Shown piece after piece: positions 45,001 to 55,526 of a DNA stretch of 64,000 bases (its first letter is position 1; each line of letters starts with the position of its first letter). Under the pieces are notes generated by a model. The model was not told the origin of the DNA. It saw only the letters and a program-made list of their open reading frames with translations, and searched no databases. The DNA is from Xiphydria camelus (taxonomy: Eukaryota; Arthropoda; Insecta; Hymenoptera; Xiphydriidae). The translations under genes and the position numbers were made by a program. The stretch spans positions 12,762,708 through 12,826,707 of the forward strand of contig OY783199.1 in assembly GCA_963678675.1 (NCBI GenBank), in the 5' to 3' direction.

Positions 45001-47243
45001 TTAGTCATGGAACTAGCGAGGATGTCATTTTGAGTTTCATATAATCCGCTTTTCCAAAATGTAAGAAAGTTTTCTTCTTGTTTGCCAACTTCAATGTTTT
45101 TACAACATTCTTTAACACAGCACCATTCTACTGGCTTGAAGGTTTTTCCAGAGACTTTTTTCCCCATCAAAGACACATACTCTTCTCCCTAGCACAACAG
45201 TATTATGAAACTCAGAAAGCGAAATTACAAAATTTATAAATTCAACAAAAATAACGCTGTATTCTTTCCTAAAACCACGCTACCATAGAAGTAACTGACA
45301 TTTTCCTGAATGTATTTTTTCAAATTGTAACCGAACACTTATCAAATTGAAACACAAATAAGATGCAGTTGTTTATCATTAATGTAACGTTACTATAAAT
45401 ACACAATAAAGAAATCAATTATGTGAATTTCGGCTTAAAAAAAAGAAAAACTCCAAATGTAAACAACCAAAAACAAAAGGGGGAAATTTAAAAACTTAAA
45501 CCAAAACAACCAAATTAGATAAATAAATAAGATATTCATAAATTTTCAGTTTTAACAATATTACATCAAACCCTTGTTTGCTGCTCGGGGATTCGAATCA
45601 ACCCCACAACCATTTTTCCCAAATTTATGGTAAAAATAATTTGAATGAATTTATATTTCAATTTAGTAATAAATTAATTAGATATCCAAATAACTAATTA
45701 ATCTATTTATTCATCGATTAAACTATATTGATTAAATAAATTATTTAATTAATCAATTTATTAATAAATTTTTGTTGGTGTAGATGTACTTGAGTAGAAG
45801 ATGTAACTAAACTTTTAGCCATATTTATCGAGTAATGATAAAGTTATGAATTTCTCTGTAGTAATACACGTTTTCACAATTTTTGAGCTATATCATTTCT
45901 TTTACTTCATTATAATGTGTGGCCGTATAACCAACATATTATTTTTAAGTGAGCTCCGAAGATGATATGATAAAATGTTCTAGTAAAAATATGTATACGA
46001 CTATTTTCTATAACAATTTATGACGCAGAGAAGTATCAATCTATACTTGTGCGGCAAGTACGTGATTTCACGAAAGTGCAACAGACAAGGGTTAATTAAA
46101 TACAGTTATATACCTTATTTCTAGCCGATTTCTTTATGTTCCTTTCCCAAGTCGCTTCTTGTCTTTGTCGCTTTCGCCCTTTCTCGATGAAATCAGACAT
46201 TGTTGATAAATTTTTATCTTATCATTTATTTCGTGAAAACTGAATAATGTTATTACTTAAAATACTGTATAGCGTAAAAACAGATTAGGAAAATTACGTT
46301 GTTTTACAGAAGATAAAAACCAACGAACGTATCCGACTGAACGTCGAAAGGAGAATGAGAAGTTTTTCCCTTTAATATTATGAAATGGTTGTGCTTTTCA
46401 CGTCTCAACAAGTCGAGACTTGCCGATAAACGCGCGCCGCGCAGTTAGAAAAATGTGCAACGTTTTCTTTGTCTTCGCACGCCCCCACGGCTGTAGAAGC
46501 GAGACGCGATTTGACAAACAAATTGACGTCAAGACCTAAATTATTCAAATCAAAATTTGAAATGATTTATTTTTGGCGATGTAAAATACATGTGTCGTCT
46601 TGCTTTGCCGGCAAGACGGTATTGAATTCCAGCGCTGTTGCAGCGCAGAGCGCGAGAATCGAGCGAACGCGGATCGCGCGTTTTATACATGAACTATCGT
46701 AAAACCCGCGAAATGTCACTAAATCTTCCCTATTTTTCGTAGAAAACTTCATAAAACATCTATCTACAACTTTCTCGCTTACACTTTGTCGTAAGAATAA
46801 ATAGAAAAATGTTTCTCACAGGTCGAAAATTTTGAAACTTCGATTTTTTTGTTAAATAATTATACAGTGATTATTTCTAAACAATGAATCTTTCTCGCGG
46901 TGCTTGTTAATTTTTTGGCATCGCTTGGGTGTAATAAGTTCGAGAAAAAAAAATTGTGACGTTTCGTACATAATTTTTCGAGATATGGCGATGTATGTTT
47001 TAAAAGTAGACTGAAAATCGTCGATTTTGAGCGATCGAAATTCAACAGTTTTTATTTTTTTCTTAAAAACCACAAAAGTTAGAAAAGTAAAATTACACTA
47101 AAATATGCGTATTTATGCCCTCTATAAGTACGTATTTTTATATTTTTATATTTCTCAACTTTTTTTCCATCAGCCACTTTTCCGAAGTGGACAATACTTT
47201 TAACCGTTTTCGACCGCTCGACCGGTTCTTGCATCGGGAGCCT
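42003..47243. mobile_element. 5.2-kb long-TIR transposon with a GGQNKN-family gene
   Basis: The ends AGGCTCCCGAT are inverted; the arms (about 42003-42708 and 46540-47243) are nearly identical over 700 bp. Both flanks read CAATTG (41997-42002 and 47244-47249), a probable 6-bp target duplication, though the word is itself a palindrome. The element splits the CXC gene between QIQ and LWLG. Mirror open frames at 42492-42677 and 46567-46752 are the arms, not genes. The inner part carries a decayed spliced transposase-like gene (minus). Confidence 0.85.
43244..46200 (-). pseudogene. GGQNKN-family (DUF7869-like) gene, decayed
   Basis: Minus strand. Exon 1 46200-46114 (MSDFIEKGRKRQRQEATWER) joins in phase to exon 2 from 45188 (GEEYVSLMGKKVSGKTFKP) across an intron of about 925 bp. 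Then: VRGKLLSNNSLGDNRGRHGN, SKPRSDVCNFCFE, RLEFDFGQNLPLPKIPV, IYLFSDSCGGQNKNHYVLAF, FPVRGHSYYQGDRNFGMYG, and a Lys-rich tail. Lesions: in-frame TAG at 44949-44951 and a one-base frameshift near 44690 (before HPDLTITKLYELF). It aligns along its length with the intact gene at 38618-40516. The 700-bp TIRs of its element differ from the direct ends around that gene. Confidence 0.78.
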
Positions 47244-47381
47244 CAATTGTATCTGATAATAAACCCTTTTAGCGTGCTCACGTAAAGCAGATACTGTAGG
47301 TGGTAGCAATGCCAAAGATGCTCCAATGGGATGATCGGAATAAGTTGTTATGAGGCTATTCCACTTGCCCCGAATTTACAC
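47244..47381 (-). pseudogene. CXC-domain gene relic, upstream part
   Basis: Minus-strand frame: WNSLITTYSDHPIGASLALL, PPTVSALREHAKRVYYQIQ, continuing across the transposon insertion to LWLGHDLNPTDWGW at 42002. Upstream the frame is closed by a stop, so the gene was already partial or frameshifted. Confidence 0.65.
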
Positions 47382-47520
47382 TTCCCCCGGTGTACCTTAC
47401 GTGTAGATTTGACAATTAAAAGATAGAATTAGCCCAAAAGTGCTTTTTACGTCGCGAGACGGAATGGACGACGAGAAAGAAACCCACGGAAGAGAATCGA
47501 AAGATTCCCACAACCCGGCC

Positions 47521-47805
47521 TCTAAAGCCGCGTATACATCTGAGCACGAACGGGAACGAGGCAAGGCGAGGCCAAATGAGCATGCAAGTGTGTACGTGCA
47601 TACGTGTGGCGGCAAGATGCCTTGGCCTCGCCACGAGGCTGTCCGGAGTCGATCCGTTTCGAGTCGGTACTTCAAAGGAACGAATGGATGGATCGTTGCC
47701 TCGAACGTTGCCTCGTATGATTGCCAAAAACCCCCAAACGAGGCATTCGCCTCGCCTCGCCTTGCCTTGTTCCCGTTCGTGCTCAGATGTATACGCGGCT
47801 TAACT
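47521..47805. mobile_element. MITE with 45-bp TIRs
   Basis: AAGCCGCGTATACATCTGAG at the left and its complement at the right; the inverted homology runs on through GAACGAGGCAAGGCGAGG. Open frames across it are by-products. Confidence 0.88.
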
Positions 47806-47879
47806 CTTAAAGTGCCCCCACTTTTAAAGCCAATGCTTGCGCACTATAACTTTTTGATGTGTAAACATCTTTAGGCTCG

Positions 47880-48240
47880 CTTCGGAGTGATTTCATGGAA
47901 GTGGTGGAGGAACTGTTAACGACATTAGTGTGTGTTCGTGTGAGCTCGGTGCAGGATCTTGACATTTACCTTCGGCCGGGCTTGGTCGGTAATCGAGACA
48001 TTTATACCGCAATTATAATTATTTTCGTAATTTCCAGTATTCACAAATTCACAATTTCGAGGTTAGACGCTTCGATCTCCCGAATTGACATCAACTCTAA
48101 CTGCCGACTCGACTTCTACCGTATTAAATGACTCGAGTACCGACCAAGCCTATCCGAAGGTAACTTTCAAACTGGCCAGTACAGAGACGGACATACGGTA
48201 GACTATTTATTTTGCGGTACGAGAACAGATTTATTCTCGC
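47880..48240. repeat. Half of a palindromic family (TCGGGAGATCGAAGC)
   Basis: Shares CTTCGGCCGGGCTTGGTCGG, GACGCTTCGATCTCCCGAAT, GACTCGAGTACCGACCAAGC and a CGGACATACGGTA end with the complete palindrome at 49030-49390. Confidence 0.65.
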
Positions 48241-48589
48241 TCGGAACTGAGTGAGTTGATGCATGGAAAAAAAAACTTGGCAGATCTTCAAACAGACCTC
48301 CGCGTCTTTTAAACGTCAAAGACGTGTACCGCTCAACGGATCATTCGGTCATGGACGCCGATCCGCGGTAATGCATTGAAGACACGAGAGAGCTAGGAAA
48401 CCGCCATAGGCGACAGCCTTCCTACTGACCGCTCCGTTACGGCCTCTCTTACTACAGACCCGAGCCGGCGCGATCGAAGCTCCGCTATCCACTCCACGCG
48501 CGACCCGGCGCCCTATGAGTGGAAACACGTCGACCGGTGCGGCACTCCCATGGAGAGGGCCAGCTTGGACTTTAGATTAGAATATTTTT
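48241..48589. other. GC-rich unassigned block
   Basis: GC content is clearly above the surroundings (48300-48560). No coding motif, TIR or tandem unit identified. Confidence 0.4.
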
Positions 48590-48840
48590 GCTAGATTTGA
48601 CCTTGAAATGACCTTGGGGGTTATGTTATCAACAAAATTGAATACATATCTAGACGTAAAATTTCCCGTTCTTTCAGAATCTGCAGTCAAAAATTTATTT
48701 TTGGCAGAATAAATACATTTGACCTTGAATTTGACCTTGTCGGATCAAACGGACATCGGATTTGGATTCAGCGACCTCAAAAACATAAAGATATACTGGT
48801 CTGGTTCCGGGAACAGGAGCTTTTTTTTTGTGTGCCTGTG
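48590..48840. mobile_element. CACAG-ended MITE family, partial copy
   Basis: The right end (TTTGGATTCAGCGACCTCAA, then ATAAAGATATACTGGTCTGG and a poly-T run) matches the right end of the 4484-5266 element. The left half is missing or strongly diverged. Confidence 0.6.
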
Positions 48841-49045
48841 TTATCAAACTATACGGAGCGTCTGTCACATTCACCACTATTGAGATGACCGCTGTCTTTC
48901 GGACTGGAGCGTCTATTCGGTTCGTGTCTGGGCTGTCGGTATTACCACCGAATTTTAGAGAACCATCTTGGATCAGGTGCGTCTACCGATATGCAACCCG
49001 CTACGCTGGCGTGTATTTTCTGGGACACTCTGTACCCTGTGTCCC
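48841..49045. repeat. Single arm related to 20210-20625
   Basis: Shares GGTTCGTGTCTGGGCTGTCG, GTATTACCACCGAATT and TGGCGTGTATT-CTGGGACAC with the palindrome at 20210-20625. Confidence 0.7.
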
Positions 49046-49390
49046 GGGCAGAACCGCACAGTTGCAGGGACCTCTTCGGCCGGGTTTGGTCGGTATTCCA
49101 GCCACTTTTACCGGTAGAAGTCGAGTCGATAATTAGAGTTGGTGTCAATTCGGGAGATCGAAGCGTCTAATCTCGAAATCGTGAATTTGTGAATAATGGT
49201 AATTACTCACCATAATTCACAAATCCACGATTTCGAAGTTAGACGCTTCGAGATCTCCCGAATTGACACCAATTCTAACTACCGACTCGACTTCTACCGG
49301 TAAAAATGACTCGAGTACCGACCAAGCCCGGCCGAAGGTAAATTTCAAGGTCCTGCAACTGTGCGATACAGAGCGGGACATACGGTATAA
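49046..49390. mobile_element. Complete palindromic MITE (TCGGGAGATCGAAGC family)
   Basis: Symmetric about 49200. The arms include CGCACAGTTGCAGGGACCTC, TTACCGGTAGAAGTCGAGTC and TTCGGGAGATCGAAGCGTCT, each repeated inverted. Related sequence occurs at 22800-22870, 24760-24840 and 48030-48130. Confidence 0.85.
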
Positions 49391-49565
49391 GTACAGGTAT
49401 ATAAATAGCGTTTTCTTATTCTCGTACTAGTAATTCAACAAAGGTCGTACAGTCATTGAAGAAAAGAAAAACAATTTTCTTCAGTTTCTTTCTCTTAACA
49501 CCATGCATTATGTTGAGAATACAATCATCATGTTCGAAAAGTTTTATCGAGTGTACAATTAATTA

Positions 49566-50454
49566 CACAGTCACACAAAAAAAAAGTGGGGTATCCATTT
49601 GATGCGATATATATTATCCGTAGTAATTTTGCCTCCTGATCATGAATCCGGTGTCAAAATTTAACCATCACGTTACATTTTTTTTATCTCAAAAAACCAT
49701 CAAGAGATCATGATTTTCCAAAAGTTAATGGACTTAAACCAAATTCGCTATACGAGGGTTTTTAGGTCGCTGATCACGAATCTGAAATCGGATTTTAAAA
49801 ATTCAAGATGGCGGATCCAATATGGTGGACGAAATTTTTGAAAATCGACGGATTCATGCCAAATTTGGTATAAGGGGGGTTTTTGGGTCGCTGATCATGA
49901 ATCTGAAGTCAGATTTAAAAAATTTAAGATGGTGGATCCAATATGGCAGACGAGATTTTCGAAAATTTTGAATTTTTGTAAATATGACTTCATATTCGTC
50001 ATCAGCGACTGAAAAAAACCCATATACCAAATTTGGTATGAATCAGTCGATTTTGTAAAATCTCGTCCGCCGTCTTGAATTTTTGAAATCTGACTTCAGA
50101 TTCGTGATTAGCGACTCTAAAAAACCCCTTATACCGAATTTGGTTGAAGTCCATTAACTTTTTGAAAATCATGATCTCTGGCTGATTTTTTTGAGATTAC
50201 AAAAAATGTGACGTGATAGCCAAATTTTGACAGCGGATTCGTGATCAGGAGGCAAAATTTCTACGAATAACATATATCGCATGAAAAGTATATACCCCAC
50301 TTTTTTTTCTGTCTCTGCAGAGTTTTTTGAGGTTAAAAAAAATTGTGACGTGATGGCCAAATTTTGACACCGGATTCGTGATGAGGAGGCAAAATTACTA
50401 CGGACAACATATATCGCATCAAATGTATACCCCACTTTTTTTTGTGTGACTGTG
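49566..50454. mobile_element. CACAG-ended long-TIR MITE with TTA duplication
   Basis: The ends CACAGTCACACAAAAAAAA are inverted and flanked by TTA (49563-49565 and 50455-50457). The TIRs continue through GTGGGGTATAC and GCGATATAT. An internal partial duplication of the right arm occurs (50169-50300 against 50320-50420). The interior is shared with 4484-5266. The 3-bp TTA duplication suggests a PIF/Harbinger-type helper. Confidence 0.85.
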
Positions 50455-50457
50455 TTA

Positions 50458-51425
50458 TCATGAATTGTAGCATGGAAGTAAAATCCGGGCTAAGTGCCAA
50501 AAAGCAAGTTTTGAGATATGCAGATTCTGTAAGCAAACAAGCTTTGCAGCAAACAAGATTCTTGTGGCAATTATTTGAACTAGATTTTGAAGGATCTAGA
50601 CATAGCCCATTTTTTTTTACAGCGTATTCGGGTTGTCGCATAGCCCACTTTTTAGCACTTAACTCAATTTTTCATATTCTGGTACAGCCCGGATTTTAAT
50701 TCCATGCTACAATTTCTTCTGAAATTATTATAGGTATAAAAAATTTGAAGCAATTTATAAAACTTTTTTGAAATGTACTATCACTGTGTAATGAGTCTCT
50801 CAAATTATTTGAAAAATTCTGAAAATTTCGAAAGATTTGTCGACAAAATATGACAATTTCTAAAACTCTTCTAAAGTTGTCTGTAAAACTGAAAAATATA
50901 CCTAATAACGATTTTCGAGAAAGAAAAGGCGGAAAAGTGTGAAAATTATTAGGAAATTGTACAATTTTTTTTAAGTAATTCAGATTATTTTACAATTTTT
51001 TCAGAAATTCGTAGTTTTTCACAAATTTGTTTGCAAAACATTTCTATACAAATGAAGTAGGTAAAATATTTTTCTTAAGTTTTCTGACAATATCTCTAAC
51101 TCTAAGTATGTATATATTCTCTACAAATGTTTAACAATTCTCCGACAAACCTCTGAGAATGTTCCAATGACCATAACAAGTCAGAAAAGAGACAGAACAG
51201 CGTATAGTTTTACAGAAATCTTCAAACATTTTCTGATTTTATTTGATTTCTGTAAGAGATTATTTGAGATTCTCCGAGTTTTAATAAAAGTTTAGCAGAT
51301 AAATTTTTCCACCAGTGTGGACCTAATAATTAGGTACCATCCACGAAGGATGGTTTTACCACTTAAACGTGCATGTCAGCAGATATAAAAAAATACGTGT
51401 CCCTTATTTTGATCTCTACAACGTA
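50458..51425. other. AT-rich intronic stretch
   Basis: Loosely repetitive AT-rich text (AAATTTTTCAGAAATT-like words), similar in texture to 18691-19741 but not an obvious copy. No gene. Confidence 0.4.
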
Positions 51426-51585
51426 CAGTCTGTGTCAGAAGAACGTGTACGCGATTTTTTTTCAAGTACAAGAGATATCTCTGTCTTTCTTTCGGGATGC
51501 GATTGTATGTACTATCAGAGGGCTACGGCACAAACACCGATTCATTTTAGTAGGTATCGCTCGAGACCTCGAAATGGAAGAGTAA

Positions 51586-51807
51586 ATGAGTGCCAAGTAC
51601 GCCAAGCGTTTTGAGGCAGTTTTCCTTTGCAAACACCCAAAAGGACCTAAATTATCGTTTTCAGCGGCTGCAAAAGCAATTAAAAAGTCAAAAAGTTTCG
51701 TTCCAAAGTGGGTCGAGCGGTTTGAGGTGTATAAAAACGTCGATGACTACGATGAAGCGGGCAACTACAGAAAAGCAGGACAATACTACAAACCGGCCTC
51801 TCGATAA
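51586..51807 (+). pseudogene. Tc1 transposase N-terminus
   Basis: A helix-turn-helix DNA-binding region: KYAKRFEAVFLCKHPKGPKL, SFSAAAKAIKKSKSFVPKWV, ERFEVYKNVDDYDEAG. The true frame then shifts (the homologous RATTEKQDNTTNRPL is in another frame near 51755) and the gene is cut by an insertion at about 51810. Its other end is at 58674-58757. Confidence 0.75.
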
Positions 51808-51809
51808 AA

Positions 51810-51992
51810 CGTCTTAAAATAAGACGGAAAAGTGTCTTATTGACGTAAAATTAGACGGATAAGTGTATTGATCAGAAATTCAAGACACGAATAGTGTCTT
51901 ATTCGAAAACCTTTTTCTGTCTTTTCTCAAGAAGGCATTTATTTTCCGTCTATAATCATAAGACACATGGTACTGTCTTAAGATAAAGACCC
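51810..51992. repeat. AAGAC/GTCTTA-rich end of an inserted element
   Basis: Palindromic words such as GTCTTAAAATAAGAC and GTGTCTTATT recur. Similar sequence lies at 55398-55500 and 58553-58675, the latter ending with the same GTCTTAAAATAAGACGG against the Tc1 remnant. This marks the two ends of the element that split the Tc1 gene. Confidence 0.55.
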
Positions 51993-52265
51993 TTAGCGCG
52001 GTCTCTCACGGGTCGGTATGCTTCGAGCAAAAACCGCGCTCGATATCCGTGCAGCATACCGACTGGTTGTTGCTCTATACATTTTGTATCGTTGCTCGCA
52101 CACGGGTCGGCGTGGCATCGGCGCGAAGCGGTGTGTACTCGGTATGTTGCGTGCAACATCACCAATCAGTCGCGTCTCGACATTTGCAGGCTGTAAGCAT
52201 CTAGGCAGTCGGGCTTTCCCGGTCGAACCTCCCGTTGGGGTGTACCAAGGACGGTCTACACTCCC

Positions 52266-52517
52266 TCACATGTTCGTATTTTGTCTGCTTATCAATGGCT
52301 TAACGAGTCTGACTAGTTTTAGAAAAGAATTTTTTGACATTATATACAGTGCCTTAAACTTATCATTTTCACTCAATTCTCCTGCTGCTATAAATAGTCT
52401 GCTACCATAGTTGCGTTCAATGTATGGATGGACCCAAAATATCTTTTTTCTTTGATTTCTGAAATAATTATAAATTACAATAATATCTTCATCACTTGAA
52501 TCACTAGACGTAGACAT
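52266..52517 (-). pseudogene. HARBI1-like transposase N-terminus
   Basis: 83 residues from ATG 52517: an acidic start (MSTSSDSSDEDIIVIYNYF), then KKIFWVHPYIERNYGSRLFI, DKFKALYIMSKNSFLKLVRL and KPLISRQNTNM. This is the region before the DDE domain in PIF/Harbinger nucleases (FWVHP, then MS-SF--L--LKP-I--QNTN). It ends in TGA, and the catalytic domain is absent from the element. Confidence 0.75.
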
Positions 52518-52665
52518 GTTTCCTACTACTTTCCGCCGCGGAATAGCACGAAATGAAATGCGCCGGCAAGCGTCGCGCCGCCAGCATACCGAGGCTGTAA
52601 GCGAGGCAGGCTAGTAAAGAATCGGTACGACATTTACCGTATAGTGCAGGATAATTAGACATTGA

Positions 52666-55314
52666 CCCGGACATTTAAAATAACAAGGTAAATATTGGTG
52701 AAAATGTTGAGTATAGTGTTCTGATTGATATCCCAAAATTCCCAAAAAATTCATCTTGGGGAAAATCCGCCATTTTGAAAAAATCACCGTTATCTTGGAT
52801 TTGTCGAGTTTTAAGCATAGCGACTGAACCGATCATCAGATTATATTCGTTTTTGCGCCAAATTACTTCATTTAGGCTACGGTATCTTCGAAAATACTAA
52901 AATTAATAAATATAGAACAATTTTGGTGCTCGAGAAAGAATATTATTTATTTAAATGCTATTAACGTAGCTGCTGCGCCTTTCTGCATATCTCCACGGCG
53001 AATAGAAGACCGGTGTAAATCGTAGTAGGATTGGAAGGCGAAAGGTTGACGAACAGCAATGGAAGAACTTTAGTGGTCTTGAACTCTTCTTTAGAACTTA
53101 CTGCGTCCATAAATCCATTCCAGCCAGGCCCTAGAGTTTCTCGGAGGTGGTATCCCCACATCTACAGCATATCAATGAAATTGGCTGGATGAGACCTCAA
53201 CTCTGCTGTCGGAAGTGATTGGTTAGTTCTTGAAATCGGATCGCTTGCCTCAATGGCTTTTGAAGGCGTTATGCACCTTATCCCTCCCATGTCGTGAAAG
53301 GTGCCATGACCATCTAAAGTCCTCACGTTGTGATCAGCATTGTCGAATACAAACTGTACAAATGCACCTTTGTCCACTGATGGCTCACTGTTCCGTGCAA
53401 CTGCATCCTCAAAACGAATCGTTTCCGAGTACGACGCACATACACCAAGTCTGGAAAGCATATCAAGTAACAGCCTCGAGCCATATCGTCGATGAAGGAT
53501 GACTCCTACTCCAAGTTGTAAAGGAGAAACGAACGAACGTGGTCGGGCAGCAGCAACTATCGAATGTGCGATTGTTGTGGCTTTTCTTTTTGTAACGGTG
53601 TCTTCATCGAATGATTTCCGAGTTTGAAGAACAGTTTTCAGAAGACGTTGTAGAGCGGTCGGGATCAAATCCTCATTTCGAGAGGATATTTATTCTGCTG
53701 TTGGATAGGTGGAACAGTCGTAAACTTAGAACCGTATTTCTTGGCGGATGATTCTCGCCGCGGTTTCCACAATTCTCATATTTTCTTCTGTTTCATCGTT
53801 CTTCCTCTCTCTGTACCACGCTTCATTGATAACTTGATGAGCTTTCCCTGTGAAGCAGGCGACGCTACCCTTTCCAATTTGCTCGGTAATAATGATCCTC
53901 TTTCCCCGTAAAAATTCTGTAGTTTTCTCTTTAGATGCTTTTCACTATACGGTTCCTCTTCAGGGCAGGTGTTTGCCATAAAGTCCATGAGTTCCCGGAA
54001 CGTGTGCTGGCACTCTTCATTGCTCACAAGGTAATCACAAAACTTTTGAAACCCCTTTAGCTTGCCCTGGTCTTCAACGCGTCCACCACATGACGATTTA
54101 CCTGAAGACGCCCTTGAAAACGCTTTTGGTTGGTAGGTAGGTCGACGCGAGCCTATCCGGCAAAACGTCGCGTAGCAGTCACGGTGGTATCGAGCCTCAG
54201 CAGCCATTAGACCGTTCTCGATGCATAATCTTCGAGAAACTTCTTCGCCCCATGAATCAGCTCGGTCTGCAACTATTGCACGTATAGTATGTATCATGTA
54301 TACATCACAGACAATTCTAAATGGTACTTGGCGGTCTGGATGCTTTTCCTTCTCGCAAACGTCAATGTTCTGTCCACAAAACATGCATTTTTTTTCAATC
54401 AAATACGTCACTCGCGCAGCTCAGGCGACTGCTTCGTTTCGGTTGCTGTGCACCTGCACCGTCAGTGTGTGAAGGTACGCGACGCGTGTAAGCCTTCCTA
54501 CAACTCTCAGGCACTGTAACACTTTTTTCCCCTCAAGTAACGCCGCAATGTCATCGTTTCTTTCCTTACTCATCCAGCGTAAAGTGTCCAGGCCCCTATT
54601 CACATCAACAAACTTACTACTTTTAAGACCTTTGCACAAAACGCACACGATACTGTCCGACGTGGATTCCATAATGAAAAAATAATAATTTTCTAATAAT
54701 AATAACACTAAATGCAGTTTTCAGTCCTGAAGCCACCACTTCGAATATGTATTTTATACAGCAGGACACATAAATAACACACGGCGGCACGGCGTCGTGC
54801 TATCGGTTCTTTACGCTGACAGAACACAGCTATTTTTTTACGATATACAGCAACGGCACTTCGCGCTCCTCGGACAACATATAACCGCAAACGACATAAG
54901 AAAACTGTCGTCGACTCATCGAGCGACAGCCGGGATAATTACATGTGAGTTTATCCCCCCACATTGCATGCCGCTTAGCACGGGTAATTTAACACTTTCT
55001 CATCGTCGCGTCTTGTTTTTTGTCCTGAAATTAAATTTTAACTAAGCATATTCCATTACAATTACTATTATCTCTAAACCTATTAATGTTGTCAAGTATA
55101 ATAGAGATTATAAACAATTTGGAACATAAATAAATAAAATTGGACGCTCGGTTGACTCGCTATGCTTAAAATTCGAATATTCCAATATGGAGCCAGTTTT
55201 TACCAGATAGCGGATTTTCCCCAAGATAGATTTTTTGGGAATTTTGGGATTTCAATTAAGACATTATCCGTAACATTTTTACCAATTTTTAGCTTGTTAT
55301 TTCAAACGTCCGGG
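52666..55314. mobile_element. Long-TIR transposon of unclassified family
   Basis: About 170-bp inverted arms (52666-52835 and 55145-55314) contain CCCGGACRTTTRAAATAACA, ATCCCAAAATTCCC and TTTTAAGCATAGCGA. It encodes one decayed minus-strand gene. It is nested in the Harbinger-like element. I do not know a named superfamily for it. Confidence 0.7.
52961..54672 (-). pseudogene. Decayed gene of an unclassified repeat-protein family
   Basis: Minus strand from ATG 54672: CVLCKG and GLDTLRWMSKERNDDIAALL, then CMFCGQNIDVCEKEKHPDR, ADSWGEEVSRRLCIENGLMA, AEARYHRDCYATFCRIGS, later KRKATTIAHSIVAAARPRSF, FVFDNADHNVRTLDGHGTFH, DMGGIRCITP, GPGWNGFMDAV and NLSPSNPTTIYTGLLFAVEI. Lesions: TGA at 54421, a frameshift near 53790, two stops between 53775 and 53670, and TAG at 53162. 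I recognise this as a widespread uncharacterised family of insect and cnidarian repeats with two Cys-rich N-terminal modules. Its catalytic type is unknown to me. Confidence 0.65.
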
Positions 55315-55526
55315 TTCGGCCAAATTTTTGTCTTATTTGCCTACATTATATACTTATTGCGCCGAAACCACACCGACCCGTGAGAGACCGCGCTTAAAGT
55401 AAGACACTTCTTCAGGTGTAAGACATTTAAATGAATAAGTTGCTTAAAATAGTAAGACACTTTACACAAATAATACACTTGAAACGTCTTGTTACCTGTG
55501 ACGTCAAGCATCATTATTCACATCGA

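Larger units (their letters stand above)
51996..55393. mobile_element. PIF/Harbinger-like element, TTA duplication
   Basis: The inverted ends GCGCGGTCTCTCACGGGTCG are flanked by TTA (51993-51995 and 55394-55396). It contains the first exon of a Harbinger transposase (52266-52517) but no catalytic part; an unrelated long-TIR element (52666-55314) occupies most of it. Confidence 0.82.

Noticed and set aside
42492..46752. Identical 61-aa frames MKFSTKNREDLVTFRGFYDS
   Set aside because: They are the two inverted arms of one transposon, not two genes.
47397..47874. Overlapping frames of 75-144 aa on both strands
   Set aside because: They lie across a palindromic MITE, so the two strands mirror each other.
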